64,000 nucleotides of DNA, taken from contig OX352774.1 in NCBI GenBank assembly GCA_947095535.1, positions 241,453,825 through 241,517,824 of the forward strand, written 5' to 3'. The stretch's first letter is position 1; every line of letters starts with the position of its first letter. Below the pieces are notes generated by a model. It saw only the letters and a program-made list of their open reading frames with translations, ran no database searches and had not been told where the DNA came from. The stretch is from Poecilobothrus nobilitatus (Eukaryota > Arthropoda > Insecta > Diptera > Dolichopodidae). Position numbers and translations under genes: made by a program. Shown here in pieces: positions 39,371 through 52,580 of the stretch.

Positions 39371-41492
39371 ACTAAATGAAATAGAAACACTTTATAGATA
39401 CCCACAGATTTTTATTTTGAATTTCTTTGACGTAAAGATAAAAAAGATATAAGATAAAAACTGATTAAGGAAACTTTTTAAATAAACTTTTCTTCATAAT
39501 GTCCCGGAACATGAAAACTGAAGTAGTTTATAGGAACATTAGCACTAAATTACATTTTTTCAATTATATTATCAAAAAATTGACAAGAATTTTAATTAAT
39601 ATGCACTTTGACAAAAATTATCATAGACTGAACCTAAATTGACAATGATTGATAATATAATGGATCATATTTCGCTTTATGTAAGTACAGCATAAGGTAA
39701 TACTAACACTTTTTTAAGATACAAATTGGAATATTATAAAATTTTTTGAGTATAAATGAATTTTCAACTTAAGTAAGTTTAAAAACCAGTTTTAAGGATA
39801 AATCAGTATAATTTCATTTTTTTTCCGAAGACAATATTTCATTTATTTAAATTTAACTTAAAAAAATTTTCTTTAACTACCTATGTAAGTATATTTATAA
39901 TACATATGAAATTTCTCATACGACAATTTTTATCTAATTTACATTTTTTCAATCAAAACAAAAAAAAAAATTAATTTCCTTATTTTACCTGATTTTTAAT
40001 ATCCTATTTAATCAAAAAAAAAAAAAAAAACAAAAAACATGTTATGCAACATATGTATCAAAAGATTTTATACAAATTTTTAAAATAAAATATTTTCCTT
40101 TTTTTTTGGATTGAAAATGAACCTTATTGTATTTAAAAAAGAAAAAAAATTTAAAGAAAAATTTCCTTAAATTCTTATCATTTTATTCCTCTTTATCATT
40201 CAATTTTTATTCAATTTTTCTTTAGTACTTTAACTTTATCTTAAACTTAATCTTAAATAAGAAAGAATCAATCCTTCACAAACACCTAACAAAAATACTT
40301 GTTTAACATTCTGTTTTTCTTTTTTTTGTTTTCGTCTTTTTTTTTTGCGTATTCAGTTTTCTCTTTCTCTCCTACTTGACAAATTGATCCAATATTGATA
40401 AACTAATAAAAATCATACCCTGAGTACAAAAAAAAAAAAAAATGAAAATTCAATAAATGGAAAACAGGAACTTAAAAAGGAAAATGAGAAGAAAAACATA
40501 AACGATGAAAAAGCTAAGCCTTCAGAATTGATACAGAGCAACCAAGGATACCTTTTAAAATTAAATAAGAGAAAGATATTTTTTTTTTAGAAAAATGCCT
40601 AGAGTGTACATAGATTTAAATTTTATTTTTGTTTTATTAATAATACGTATATTTTTTTGTCTGTTTGTTAACATTTTTATTTAAGTTTAACATGCAAAAT
40701 AGAAACTCATAATTTGAAGAGAACTATTATAAAAAGGAAAATTATTTGATACTGTTTAAAAAATAAACATATACTTAAATATATCCTTTATTATTATATG
40801 TAATTAAAAGATCAGAATCGGGTGATCGGTAGAATTTGCCAGAAAAATAATTATTTGAGGTGAATGGTTTTCATTAAGGATAATATGTGTAATTATTGTT
40901 ACTGTATCAAATAATTTTAAGTCTGTTCAACAGTTAGCCTGATAAGACTGTCTGCACTCAGATGCATCTGGAAACAAAAGGGAAAAAGCATGCTCAGAAA
41001 ATAAGAATATTATGGATGATGGAAATATGTTGATAATATACTCTTGTTGTTATTATTGTTGATTTCAATTTAAACGCATTCGATTCTTACGTGAAAAAGT
41101 ATTAGGGCTTATCACATGTAAAATAATTGCAGTCAATATAAAATTACATACATTTATAAATTTATATTTTACAATATTTGAATTATAATAATACATTCTA
41201 ATTAACGAAATATATAAATAATGAAAATTCTTTAAAATGAAAATAAAAAGGATTAATTATGAAAAATTAATATTATGGTATTGTGATATCTGTGAGTTAT
41301 AAGGTATAATTTAAAATTGTGAGGTTATATTAGATATTTGTTTTATTATATGTTTATGTGATAATATTTTTTGTTATTGATATGTTATAAAGTAGATTTA
41401 ATTATGGTTTGCCATTAATTTAAATCAAATAAACGAATGGTAGCTAAATTATAGGAAGAAAACCAAATGAAAAAAAAAAAAAATCATTTTTA

Positions 41493-41556
41493 CAGAGATT
41501 TGAACCTAGTCCCTCGCGAATGACAAATCGGTTCTCTAATTACTGTACCATCCAAC
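41493..41556 (-). repeat. tRNA-derived fragment (tRNA-Asp-like; SINE head or pseudogene)
   Basis: On the minus strand the order is GGTACAGTAATTAG (A-box-like), TTTGTCATTCGCGAGGGAC (resembling the anticodon arm of tRNA-Asp, anticodon GTC), then GGTTCAAATCT (B box), followed within 20 bases by a long T run that could stop RNA polymerase III. The anticodon and T stems do not pair well and no acceptor stem closes it, so it is not a working tRNA. It is probably the head of a SINE or an old tRNA pseudogene. Confidence 0.55.
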
Positions 41557-42724
41557 AATTTAATGATTTCAAAAAATTTACCAGTAGTGATTTTCGAAAA
41601 TGTTAGGTTCGGTTTTGTAAATTTCAAATTCATCTTATTTAAAGCTATTTTTAAACCATTTACTTACAGAATAAAGAATTAATTGTTTTAAGGTAACAAG
41701 TCCTTTTAAAATACATTACATTCCAGTTTTAGAGGAGTGGATTAAATATTTTACCTATATATGAAGAGTAGATAAGATATCCTGTAGATAAGAGATTCAG
41801 TTCAAGAATTCTTTAACGTCAATAGTTGTTTTGTTAGCATTTAAATTTTTTTAAATTTTGTTAGCATTTAAAATTATCTAACATTTTTGTTTTCTATCTA
41901 AAGACTTATTCTAACCTATAACTTTAAGGCTTACATCTGATAGCAAGCATTTAATAAAAAAAAAGAATTATTTCGCTTAATGAAAATTTTTCAAGCTTTT
42001 AAAATCTTTTAAAGTTATCTTATTATTTTGATGCCATTAACTTGGTACTACGATCATTTTTCAGTTTTATAGTTTTCCTTAATTTTTTTTTTTTTCCTTG
42101 TTTTTTATTTTGTAACTTGCATAAAAAAAAACATATTCGTACCATCAAATATATCAAAATATAATTCTTACATAATAAAAATACAACAATCAAATAGTAA
42201 ACAAACATGAAGGGAAAACACTAAAAAAATATACAAAGTAAATTGTTTTTTTTTTTTTTTTGATATATTGGATAATAAAGGATGTTTGTTGTGAATGTTT
42301 TTATTTTTTATTTCTTGTTTATTTATTTAATTTTTTTATTTTTGATTTTGCTTATATTTTCTTTTAATCTTTACGTTTTTTTTTTCTGGTTTTCCCAATT
42401 TTCTTTTAATGTTTTGCCAATTTAACGTAAACAAAAAATAAACAAAGCAAAAAACAAAAAAACTTGAATCCTTGTAAAAAAAAAATCCTGAGAAAAAAAA
42501 ATTACAAATTAGGAATGAGAAACACTACAAACAACCAAAATATCGAATATGTATTCAGAAGTTATATGTTTTCTTATTTCCCCATCTTTTTTTCATTTTT
42601 TCTAATAGTAATGAAAAGGAAATGGTGGATATACTCCATCTTCAACCATTTCATCTCATACCACTGCATGTTTTCAATTTAATTTCCCTTTATCTTTAAT
42701 TTTCTCAATAAAACAACCAGAAAA

Positions 42725-42840
42725 TTTATCAGACACGTGACACTGTCTCTTAAGAAACATCAATCATTGACATTCATTGAATGCCAGCTGCATTCTCTAT
42801 ATACATATACAACAGTCAAACAATCGTTTACCAATATTGT
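42725..42840. promoter_or_regulatory. possible regulatory block with E-boxes
   Basis: A patch less A/T-rich than its surroundings with CACGTG (ACACGTGAC) and CAGCTG (GCCAGCTGC) E-boxes within about 60 bp and ATTGACATTCATTGAATG around them. It lies in the long intron upstream of exon B. It is listed as a candidate enhancer only; nothing proves function. Confidence 0.2.
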
Positions 42841-43985
42841 TTTCGATAAATGATTATAATAGTAGTAGTACTAAATAGTAGTAGTAAAATGATATAACAG
42901 CAAATAACTCATACCCAAATAAAATAAATTACATAAAAACAACAACAACAAGAATAAGAAAAACAACAACAATATCTAATAAAAAAAACAAAATTATAAC
43001 AAGGTATCAAAAGAACATGAAACACTTTGTCGTATTAAAATAATGTTATTGAACAAGATCCAGGAAAGGAAACCTGCACAGGAGGATTTTAAATATCTAA
43101 CTACAGTAACTGTATATATAATTTTCTCCCCCTCTCCCCTATATAAAGAAAAATTTAATTTCACCGCAATATCATATAAAAATACAAATTCTGGTTTTTA
43201 TAGATAACAAAAATATTACAATGTTACGTACTCATATATTTAGTATCGATTACTTTGAAAAAGTATCTAAATTGTTCAAAAACGATTAAATTCTATACAG
43301 GAAAAACCTTAACATAATAAACAAAAACAAAAAAAAAAATTTGTAATTTAGAAACAGGGAAATGAAAATTTTTGCATCATATTTTATGGTTTATTAAATT
43401 TTATTACGAGCTAATTTTGCAATAAAATTATATTTTTTTAAAACATTTTCAGGATATCATTTTTTTTTTGTTTTTACAAGGAAACTATTCATAGGTATAA
43501 CACTTTTAGTATTTACAAGGGCATAACATTGGTCCCGAATGAGAATTAACCCCAAGATCATTACGCAAAATTTTCATTTTTTGTTTTTTTTGAGAAAATG
43601 CAATAGTTATGCAATAAGTCTTTTTTATATTCCCTTGATTCCATTTATTTTATTATAAATATAGATATAAATTTAACAGTAAAAAAAGAAAGAGACAAAT
43701 ATATAATTTAATGTTTTAAAGTTGAATTATTATCTGATGGAATTTGTATAATCACCAAGGTAAAGTGAATTATTTTGGTGAATTACCCATATAGTTATAG
43801 GGTTTTTTTTTTATTTATCCGTTTTAAGTAATTATTTGGTATTATTCATCATTTTTCGTAATCTAATATCTTTATATATCCTGCAATATCCTTTTTTACT
43901 TCTCTTGATAGTGGTTTTCACAAAAAAACAAAAAGCAAAAATTAGATTTATTAGTTTTAGAATAATTGTAACAATAATTTTATGC

Positions 43986-44815
43986 AATATATTGGGAGCG
44001 CCACGAAATCCCCAAAAAAAAAAAATCTCAAATGCCAAAATCTCAAATTAAATAAAAATCCCAAATTCCAAAATCCCAAACTTCGAAATTCCAAATTAAA
44101 AAATCCCAAAATACCAAAATCCCAAATTTTAAAATCCCAAATTGCAAAATCCCAATTTTTAGTTAGTTATAAAATCAAGGTTATATCTTTTTCCAGAATA
44201 TTTATATATGTATATGTTCATGCGATATTCTGAATTAGGAAAGATTTTAGGGAGCGGGTCACAATCTTGCACGCCCAAATCTTGCTTGTTTTTTTTTATC
44301 TTGCATTACAAGAAGTCACTATTAAAAAAATATTTTATTTTTAATAGTTTTGTATAAAGTAGGTATGCCGTACCCGTATTAGAGTTGGTTACAAAATCAG
44401 GGTTTCAATAATTTTTGTAGAGGGGTTTAGAGGCGGCAGCCTTCACTATTGGAAATTATTTATTATTGAAAATGTATATTAATATAAAAAAATGAATTTT
44501 ATAGTTGGTTACAAAATCTGGATTATACGCCTTTTACAGAATATTTATATATAGAATAAATGTTGTTTAATGTAGAATAAAATGTTGAATCTTTTTTGTT
44601 GGAATTTTTGCAATCAATATTTTTTTACCCATTAAATCGACCCACTACTGAAATAAAAGAATTGAAAACGAATTATGATAACGATAGTGGTTTCGGATTT
44701 TGGGATTTTGGTATTTGGGATATTGGAATTTTGGGATTTTGAATTTGGGATTTTGTATTTGGGATTTTGCATTTGGGATTTTGCATTTGGGATTTCGTAC
44801 CCAACCCAATATATT
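43986..44815. mobile_element. foldback element with AAATCCCAAA-repeat arms
   Basis: The left arm (43986-44160) starts ATATTGGGAGCGCCACGAAAT and runs into AAATCCCAAATTCC-type repeats. The right arm (44690-44815) is the inverse: repeats of TTTGGGATTTTG ending in GGATTTCGTACCCAACCCAA. The middle holds three diverged copies of GTTGGTTACAAAATC (near 44163, 44383 and 44504), two of them followed by AGAATATTTATATAT. About 830 bp with no coding capacity; open frames over the arms are repeat artefacts. It looks like a non-autonomous foldback transposon. Confidence 0.78.
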
Positions 44816-45399
44816 TATACATTGTATAAATTTTATTTAGAAAATGTTTTTAAATTTGAATTTAATTTATTATTCGCAATAAATTGATTTATTAACAAAT
44901 AAATTGAGTTAGAAGTTCGAAGGGTGAATTATAGAAAATATTAAAGTTGAAGGTAGAAGAAGAAAAAGGGAGAAGGAGAAATACATTTTATATGATGAAA
45001 TTAATGATATGGGAAAATTGTAAATAAATTATTTAATAAATTTTTATTTATTAAGTTAAATTATAATAAGTGTATTTATTTTATGGTTCAATAAATTGAT
45101 TAATATTTTCTTATTGGTAAACAATAAATTGTTAGATTTTATGATTACTTTGACATATTATAGGTATATGGAGATATACATTATAATCGCAAAATTATCG
45201 ACAAATAACCGCTGGTCAAATGGGATTTAATTAATATGTATATTCTTAATAAATATAAATATTTGCAAACTTTATTAATCTGCTTTAGTGATTAATGGCT
45301 GATGTCGAAGTTCTAAAGTTATATATCTATATCAATTAAAAAAAAAAAAGGTGATTCTTAAAGCAATAATTACTTTTTATTTTGGAAAAAGTTTTACGG

Positions 45400-46195
45400 A
45401 TGCTTAAGTTACAGGTGTCTAAAAAATATTAAATTTTCACTTTCTGATCCCTAATAGTTCGTTAATAGCCAGAGAAACAAACAAAATTTTTGAGGTACCT
45501 AGTGTTAATTCCAAAAACAAATCTTTTTTCTTGCAAAATAGAAGAGACACTTTCTTCAATTTTAAGGAAATGGTACATAATAATTAAAAAATGTTGGAAA
45601 TTTACACATCATGTAAAAATATAATATTAAAGCTTTAATTTTTGGGTAAGTATTAATTGAAAAAAAAAATCTATAAATAAAGTACCTAAATTACAGCTGT
45701 AGATAAATGTAATAGTAAATTTTCAATTTTTGACCCATAATAGCTCTTAAACAGGGGGTAAGGCGAAAAATTTGTAGTAAAATTATCTAAGGTAACTTAT
45801 GCAAATTCTAAAAAATCTCTTTTTCTCTCTAAAAACGTTCTAGCATTAGAGCGAAGAAAAATCTCGCAAAATTTTATTTGCACATAACAGTAAATATGAA
45901 TACTAAATTGTATAAATTCGTATTTCTTTGATATTATTTTATAAAGCAAAAAAACATTCTGTAATTTGACGTTGTTAGATTGAAAATCTGTAGAAGCTAA
46001 GATATTAACATTTGAAAATAGAGCTTTATCCAACTTTCAGAGGCTGTAGTTCCCTAATGAATGGAACTACATAAAAAATATGTTCTTCAATATTTAATTT
46101 TTATTAAAAATCTCTAAATGGTTAAAATTCCATTGTTCTGTCATAAAAGGCCTAGAAACTTTATAAATAAATAGACGGACAGACAGAGTGAAACT
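45400..46195 (-). repeat. family 1 repeat copy, partial
   Basis: Minus-strand order matches 31915-32705: it starts near CAGACGGAC-like sequence (46172-46185), then GTAGTTCCAT, TTACTGTTATGTGCAAAT, CCCCCTGTTTAAGAGCTATTA, and a second diverged pass of the TAGGGAT...CACCTGTAACTTA block at 45405-45470. A 78-codon open frame inside it is not a gene. Confidence 0.75.
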
Positions 46196-49100
46196 AATAC
46201 GCTAATATTTTAATTTTTTTTATGAAAAATGCGCTAAAAATCACAAATTTTTCCGAATTTTCTGATTGATCAAAAATTAATTTTAAACGTCTAAGTATAT
46301 AGAATTTTTATGTTAAAACATCAAATATTCATCCCTTTCCTTATTCTTTGACTATGTGATTTCCGGTCAATTTTTACTATATCTAAATGAAAGTCAATAA
46401 ACTTGTACATCCTTCAATTCGTTCGAGTTGTCTTAAACATATTATATGTACTTAGTACTTAATTTTACCCTTATTAGAATTTTTCATTAAAATTAAAGCT
46501 AATTTTTATTAATATATTGAAATTGATTAAGTCATTAAGGTTCAATTCAATTTTCTAAGTTTTTTTGTCTTTATTATCGTAAAATTTTTTAATTTTAAAA
46601 CGTACTTGAAATCAAAGTTTTAAGAACTTAATTTATTTCCACAAATTTCTTTTTTTTTCGTTTTACTTTTTCTTCAATTTGAAATCAATTGGAATCAATT
46701 TTCAATTTAAATTAACAACTTTGATTCGTAGTGACCACTTAAGGACTAAAAAGGACAAAAAGAACAAAAGAAATATGAAACTTTTGGCAAAAAATTATTT
46801 TCAAATATTCTTTTATGAAAGCTTAAAGAGTAGTTCATTTATTAGAACTTCGTATTTGTTTTTTTTTTTTTTTGGGAATTCATTCATCAATCATACATTT
46901 ACAAAATTGAAACAGCTTTATATAAAAGTGAAAAATTTTTTTTTTTTGCAAAAGTTTTCACATCAATGTATCTGCAAATTTCTAAAATTAATTTTTTTTT
47001 TTTTTTACAAAAATCTGGAATTGGCAGTTTTAATTACTTTTTTGTCTTAAAAAAAAACATAAGAATAAAAATGAAACAGAAAAAAAAAATAAAAAGGATT
47101 TTTTAGTCCCTTTAAATTTGAGAGTTGGTGTTCTGCAACATATTTAAGTTTTTTTTTTTTTTTTTTAACTTTTGAAATGGATCCGATTGCTCGTCACAGC
47201 ATGACTGTTATATCAATTTTATTTTTAAAAGTGAGTAAGTATATTTCTGGTCACTTTATCTGACTCATGTCCAATACTTGAAATAATCAATTTCTTATTT
47301 CAAGAGATATTTTTAGAAATTTACTTTGGTTTAATTCTATTTTTTTAATAATTCAAAGGACACAACAAACTTTAAAGTATCATAAATTTCATTTTAATTT
47401 TTAAGGGACACAAATGATACTTAACAAAAAAAAAACACAATTTTTTTTTTTTTGACTAGACCATAAGAATTATTTATAAAATATTTCAATTAAAAATTTA
47501 TGAAATTTTCTCTATATATATACAAATAGAGATCTTAGAGATGAAGATAAAACTTAAAGAATCATTTTAAACTTTGAAAATTTAATTTAGTTTCTTTAAA
47601 GAAAAAGAAAAAGAAAAAACTTGCTGAAAAGAAAGTTTAAAAGTTGATTTTGAAATGAGTTTTTAAGAAAAATTATTTGGGTTAGGTAGGGTTAAGTTTG
47701 GGTAAACGTTTTAAATAAATAATATTATATTAAATTCTCTTTGGGACAAGAAACTGAAAAATTACTTTCAAGTTTCTTTTTTTTTTAACACAAATTTTAC
47801 AATATATTATCAAGGATTTGCGAAAAAACTCAAAAATAATGACTTTTGATAGGCACATTAACAAATGAAGAATTGTTACCCCTTGACTTTTTTAGATTAG
47901 ACATTGTATTTTAAAATAAAATTCTTACCTCTTACAAATTATTAAAAGAAAATTAAGATATTTAAATTCTATTAAGAAAAGTAGTGTCCAAAGAAGATTT
48001 ATATTTCTTTTTCTTTCTTTTCTCTCTATAATTTTCCATTTGTTAATAAAGAAATCTCATTTAAGCCTCAATAAATTTTTTGTAGAAAAAATTCCCTACA
48101 AGAATATAATTTTTAGATTAAAAAAGTCCTAAGTAAATGTTAAGTATATTAGTGTCGATGATACAGAATAACGTTTCAATATTACAGGAACTTACTGAAA
48201 AAGGTAGCAAATAGGTAGAGTTATGGCAAAAAAAAGGTAGCAATTAGGCAAAGTTAGTCAAAAAAAAAAGCATGCTAACAATTTGAAAACTATACTATAG
48301 GCTACTATTATTAAAGTGCTATATTGTTTGAATAGGGTGATGGAATAGAAAAAAAAGCTGATAACTCTATTTTTTTTTGTTACTAAGTGTATACACGAAG
48401 TTACTTTTATTAAGTTTTATATATTTAACCCTACTAAACATATCCATCTTTCTTCAAAACTCTAATTTGTCATTTTTAAAATAATAATTTTTTTCTAAAG
48501 GTTTCTTTAAAAATAATCTCTGTAAAACTCCAATTTCAATGTTTACTTCTTAAATGGCAAAAAAAGTAGAATTTATTACATTGAAGTGTTTTTATTTTTT
48601 TTTTTGTTTTAAATTTTGATTCACTGCCAAAATATTAATAAAAAAAAAAAACTTTTATTTTACTTCTGTGGTTTTAGTTTTTTTTCTTGTATATATTTTC
48701 AAATTAGTAAAAAAAAAAAAATAAAAAATAAGAAGTTTTTTTTTTTGTCTTTCATAAGAAGCCAGAAAATTTCCATAATCTTATAATTTCATCCCACTTC
48801 ATCTTTTAATTTTCATCAACAATTCAGGAACAAAATTATAATCATACACTAAAATAAAGTTTTCGTTTCAGTTCTCCTGCTTTTAAATGCTTCTGTAATA
48901 ATCTAACTAAAAAAAACTTCAGAGGAAAGCATCAAGCAGTATGAGATATGGAATACGACCGACTGACTATATAGGAAAAGTAGTAGAAGGGGAAATAAGC
49001 AGTAGAAAAAAAAATATATATATTTATCTCAAAAACAAATAATAATTTAAGAAAATTAATTACCTTTGGGAGAAAAACATAAGAGATTTAGTATATAGAG

Positions 49101-52100
49101 TCACAGTAGAGTTGTTTTCTTCCTACAATAGAACAGTTTTTTGTTGTTGTTATTGTTTCTATCAGTGAAGTGGTAACGAAAGCGTTAAAAATAGAATTTA
49201 CGAACAAAAAAAAAAAAAAACAAAAAAACGCAAAACGCATTGCAATCTTTTATACTATGTTAAGTCTTTTTTTTTTTTGTTTCTATTCTAAACGATTTTT
49301 CTTTAGTTTTTTTTTTATTTTTTAAATGTTCATAGTATCGTTTATGTTAATAATGTTTTGTTTTTATTTTTGCTTTGTTTTTTTTTTGAAATTATGTGTA
49401 CATAATTTAATATCATTCATTCTATAATATAACCACTACCCAAAAAAGGCTTCTTCTCATTTCAGTTTCTTTTACTGGTTGCGTCATATTTATGTTAATG
49501 TTTTCCACATTATCCATAATTGAAGAATGTTTTATATTATTTTTTTTTTCTTTCTTTGTTTTTCTTTTTGTTCTTCACTGTACTTAATATATTTAATAGA
49601 AATTTGTACATATTTATGTTTATACTTTGTTTTAAGAATAGAAATTAAAATAAATAGGTGGAATTTATATATATACGTATATATACATACATATATATAA
49701 TATGCATATATGAATCATACTCCAGTTCTTAAGCAGATCTCTTGAATCATCTTTTTCATTATATCTATGCATATATTACAATATTTTTTTTTTTTTTTTG
49801 GCAAAAAAATGAAATGAAGATAAAAAATTGAATTTAAAAAAAAAAAATTGCAAAAAAAAAGTGAAATTCATTTTACTTTGGTACTTACTTATATATATAC
49901 TTATTATGCTAAAATAGAAAATAAGGGATCCCTTAAACTTTAGAATTTACATACAGGACCATAAATTGCATAAAAAAACTGTTGCATACAAAAACATTAC
50001 AAAAAAAAAATGCGTATTAAAGATGACAACAGGAGAAAATCAAAAAAAAAAAAAAAAAATATAAAAAAATAAATTGAATCCATATGAGAGTTTATGGAAA
50101 AGGCGTTGAACTATAATAGTAAAAATTAAAAAAAAAAATTGATAAATATATGAAAATTTGCGATTCTAATGATACGGTTTAATAATGAAAACACAAAGAA
50201 AAACAACAGAAAAAGAAAAAAAATAAAGGCAGAGAAAATAAAAATTAATGAGAAGAAGAAAATATCTTATAGATGCAAATTTGTTAGTGGTTCTAATGCA
50301 CATTTTTGATTAGAAAGCTGGTATTTTTTTTTTTTTTTTTTTTTGTAATTTTAAAATATATTTTGTTCTAAATCATTTAAATGTTAAAGAACTTTTAAAT
50401 TCAAAATAAGTAGACCGGAAAGTTATTAAAAAAAAAATTTAAATAAAATAAATACATGCTGTTGTATGTTTTTTTTTTTTTTATTTAAGATTTCAGTATC
50501 AAATCATGAATTTGTGTTGCAGAAATCGTATAAAAATCCATTCATTATTATTTTCTTTTTGTTTTTTTTTTTTTTTTTTTGCTACAGGATTGAACAAAAA
50601 TAAACAAATTAATATTCAGGTTTTTTTTGTTTTTACTGAAATCTTTAAAAATGTAATATTTTTTCGCGAGTAATTTCACTGAATTGGGTTGTATTTGATG
50701 ATTTAACAAGATTTTTCATTGACACGCCAAAGTTGTAAGTGATTTTGACTAATTTTTAAGTATGCTCTAAGTATTTATAAGTATTTTGTCTAAATAAATT
50801 GCTTCTCAACAATTCAATTTAAAATTAAAAACTGGTTTGGAAAAATACATCTCAAGTGTAAACAATTTCAACAGTTTCAGTAGCTAGTTTAGGGGCTGTG
50901 AATCGTTTCTTTTGTTTCAAAATGAGAAAATATTTTCTAAGATGAAAATTTTTTATTCAACAATATTAAATTTAGAAGGCTTTTGGTTATAATTCTTCAA
51001 AGATCATATATTTAAATTATATCTACGTATATCATAGATCGGAATAAAATAGAAGGAGAAGAAGAAGTTGTATAAAATCAAAATGGAATTGTTAAATGGA
51101 ATTGGCAAATCGCAAGATGTATTTTTACTTACAAACTTTATTAGGAATTTAGAAAATAAAAATAACTGAAAATAAATTAAAAATTATCTGTTAGAAAATT
51201 TCTTTTGATTTATCTTTAAAAAATCCGCAATAAAATTTATTTTGTCTCTTTAAATCCTTTTTGTATACAATACGTACATATGTAAAAAATTTATGTCTAA
51301 AAAAAAACACAAAATATTTGTTTTAAAGTTATCTATTTTCAGAAAATAATTCAAACAAACAGTAAAAAAAAATCACAGAAAAACAAACAAAGGAAAATGT
51401 TTTCATTTTCATAAATTTATTATTTTTCAATAAAAATAAAAACCGAAACAAAAATTAAAAATATTTTCTGAACCCTTGTCAGGAATCACGAATAAAAATC
51501 ATTATAGATCCCTTTATTTGTTTATTTTTAAGTAAGTCTTTCTTTTTTTTTTTTTTTTTCTATATACGTATAACTTTTTCTTATTATTTTTTAATAAAAA
51601 CCAAAACATTTTATTCTCTAATACATCCATATATAAGTATGTACATTGATATGATTGTTGACAATTATGCAATCATTATCCTTCATAGAATATTGGTTTT
51701 TTTTTCTCTTTTAAATGATTTTTTTTTTGTTTATTTTTGCTTTTCAAAATTTTATACAAAGTTATAATCTTATTTTTTGTTAAAAAGTCCTATAGGAAAA
51801 AATTTAAATTATTTCATAATTTGATATCAATTTTGAAAGCAATTAATAATATTAAACGGGTATCATAAATTTAATAATAAGTTTTTGGTATCTGAATTAA
51901 TTTAACAAGTTTCGTATAATTCGCAGGATTTTTAAAATATGTGACTGTCAATTTTAAGAGTTCAAAACGAAAATACGTCGATTGATTGAATTTGATTTCA
52001 ATCATCGTTAATCATTGCTTAAAATATAATTAAAATTACTTCTGCATAACAACAAAATTGTTAATTCTATCTGTAGTTTTGTCTATCTATATATATGTGC

Positions 52101-52469
52101 AATCTATCTCATATCTGTAACAAATTAGCAATTTAATAAAGACAATTTAAGTATTAACAACTGGCTGAAACCTTTAGTCTATTAACTCAAAAAATACAAT
52201 CGAATTCAAGAGAACATATATTCAATCCACGATATCTTTAACACTTTGAAACAGAATCAATTTAAGTAACGAATGTTTAAGACAAAAAAACATACATATA
52301 TATTTATAAATTAAAGGCCAATTCACAATATAAACCAAGTCATATAGTTTAAACGCAAAAGGAAAAGTTATTTAACATCCTTATGTGATATGTAACATAT
52401 ATATAGATCTAGTTTTGAAAATCATTTGTATTGTCAGAAATGACAAAGACAAAGTGAAAAGAAAAAAAT

Positions 52470-52580
52470 ATAATTATATTCAATTTTATTATTTAATTTA
52501 TAATATAATTAATTATATAATTTAATTATAATATAAATTAAATTATATATAATTTAAATTAATTATAATTTAATTATAAT
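52470..52580. repeat. A/T-only, palindrome-rich block
   Basis: Almost only A and T, made of TAATTATA/TATAATTA words that can pair with one another in many registers. It could form a cruciform or simply be low complexity. Confidence 0.7.

Noticed and set aside
41493..41556. Functional tRNA-Asp gene
   Set aside because: Anticodon and T stems do not pair and no acceptor stem is found.
43836..44233. Plus- and minus-strand frames around 44 kb (NPKFQNPK-like repeats)
   Set aside because: They translate the AAATCCCAAA repeats of the foldback element.
46679..47050. 123-codon plus-strand frame
   Set aside because: Built of Phe/Lys homopolymer translation with no domain and no splice or start context.
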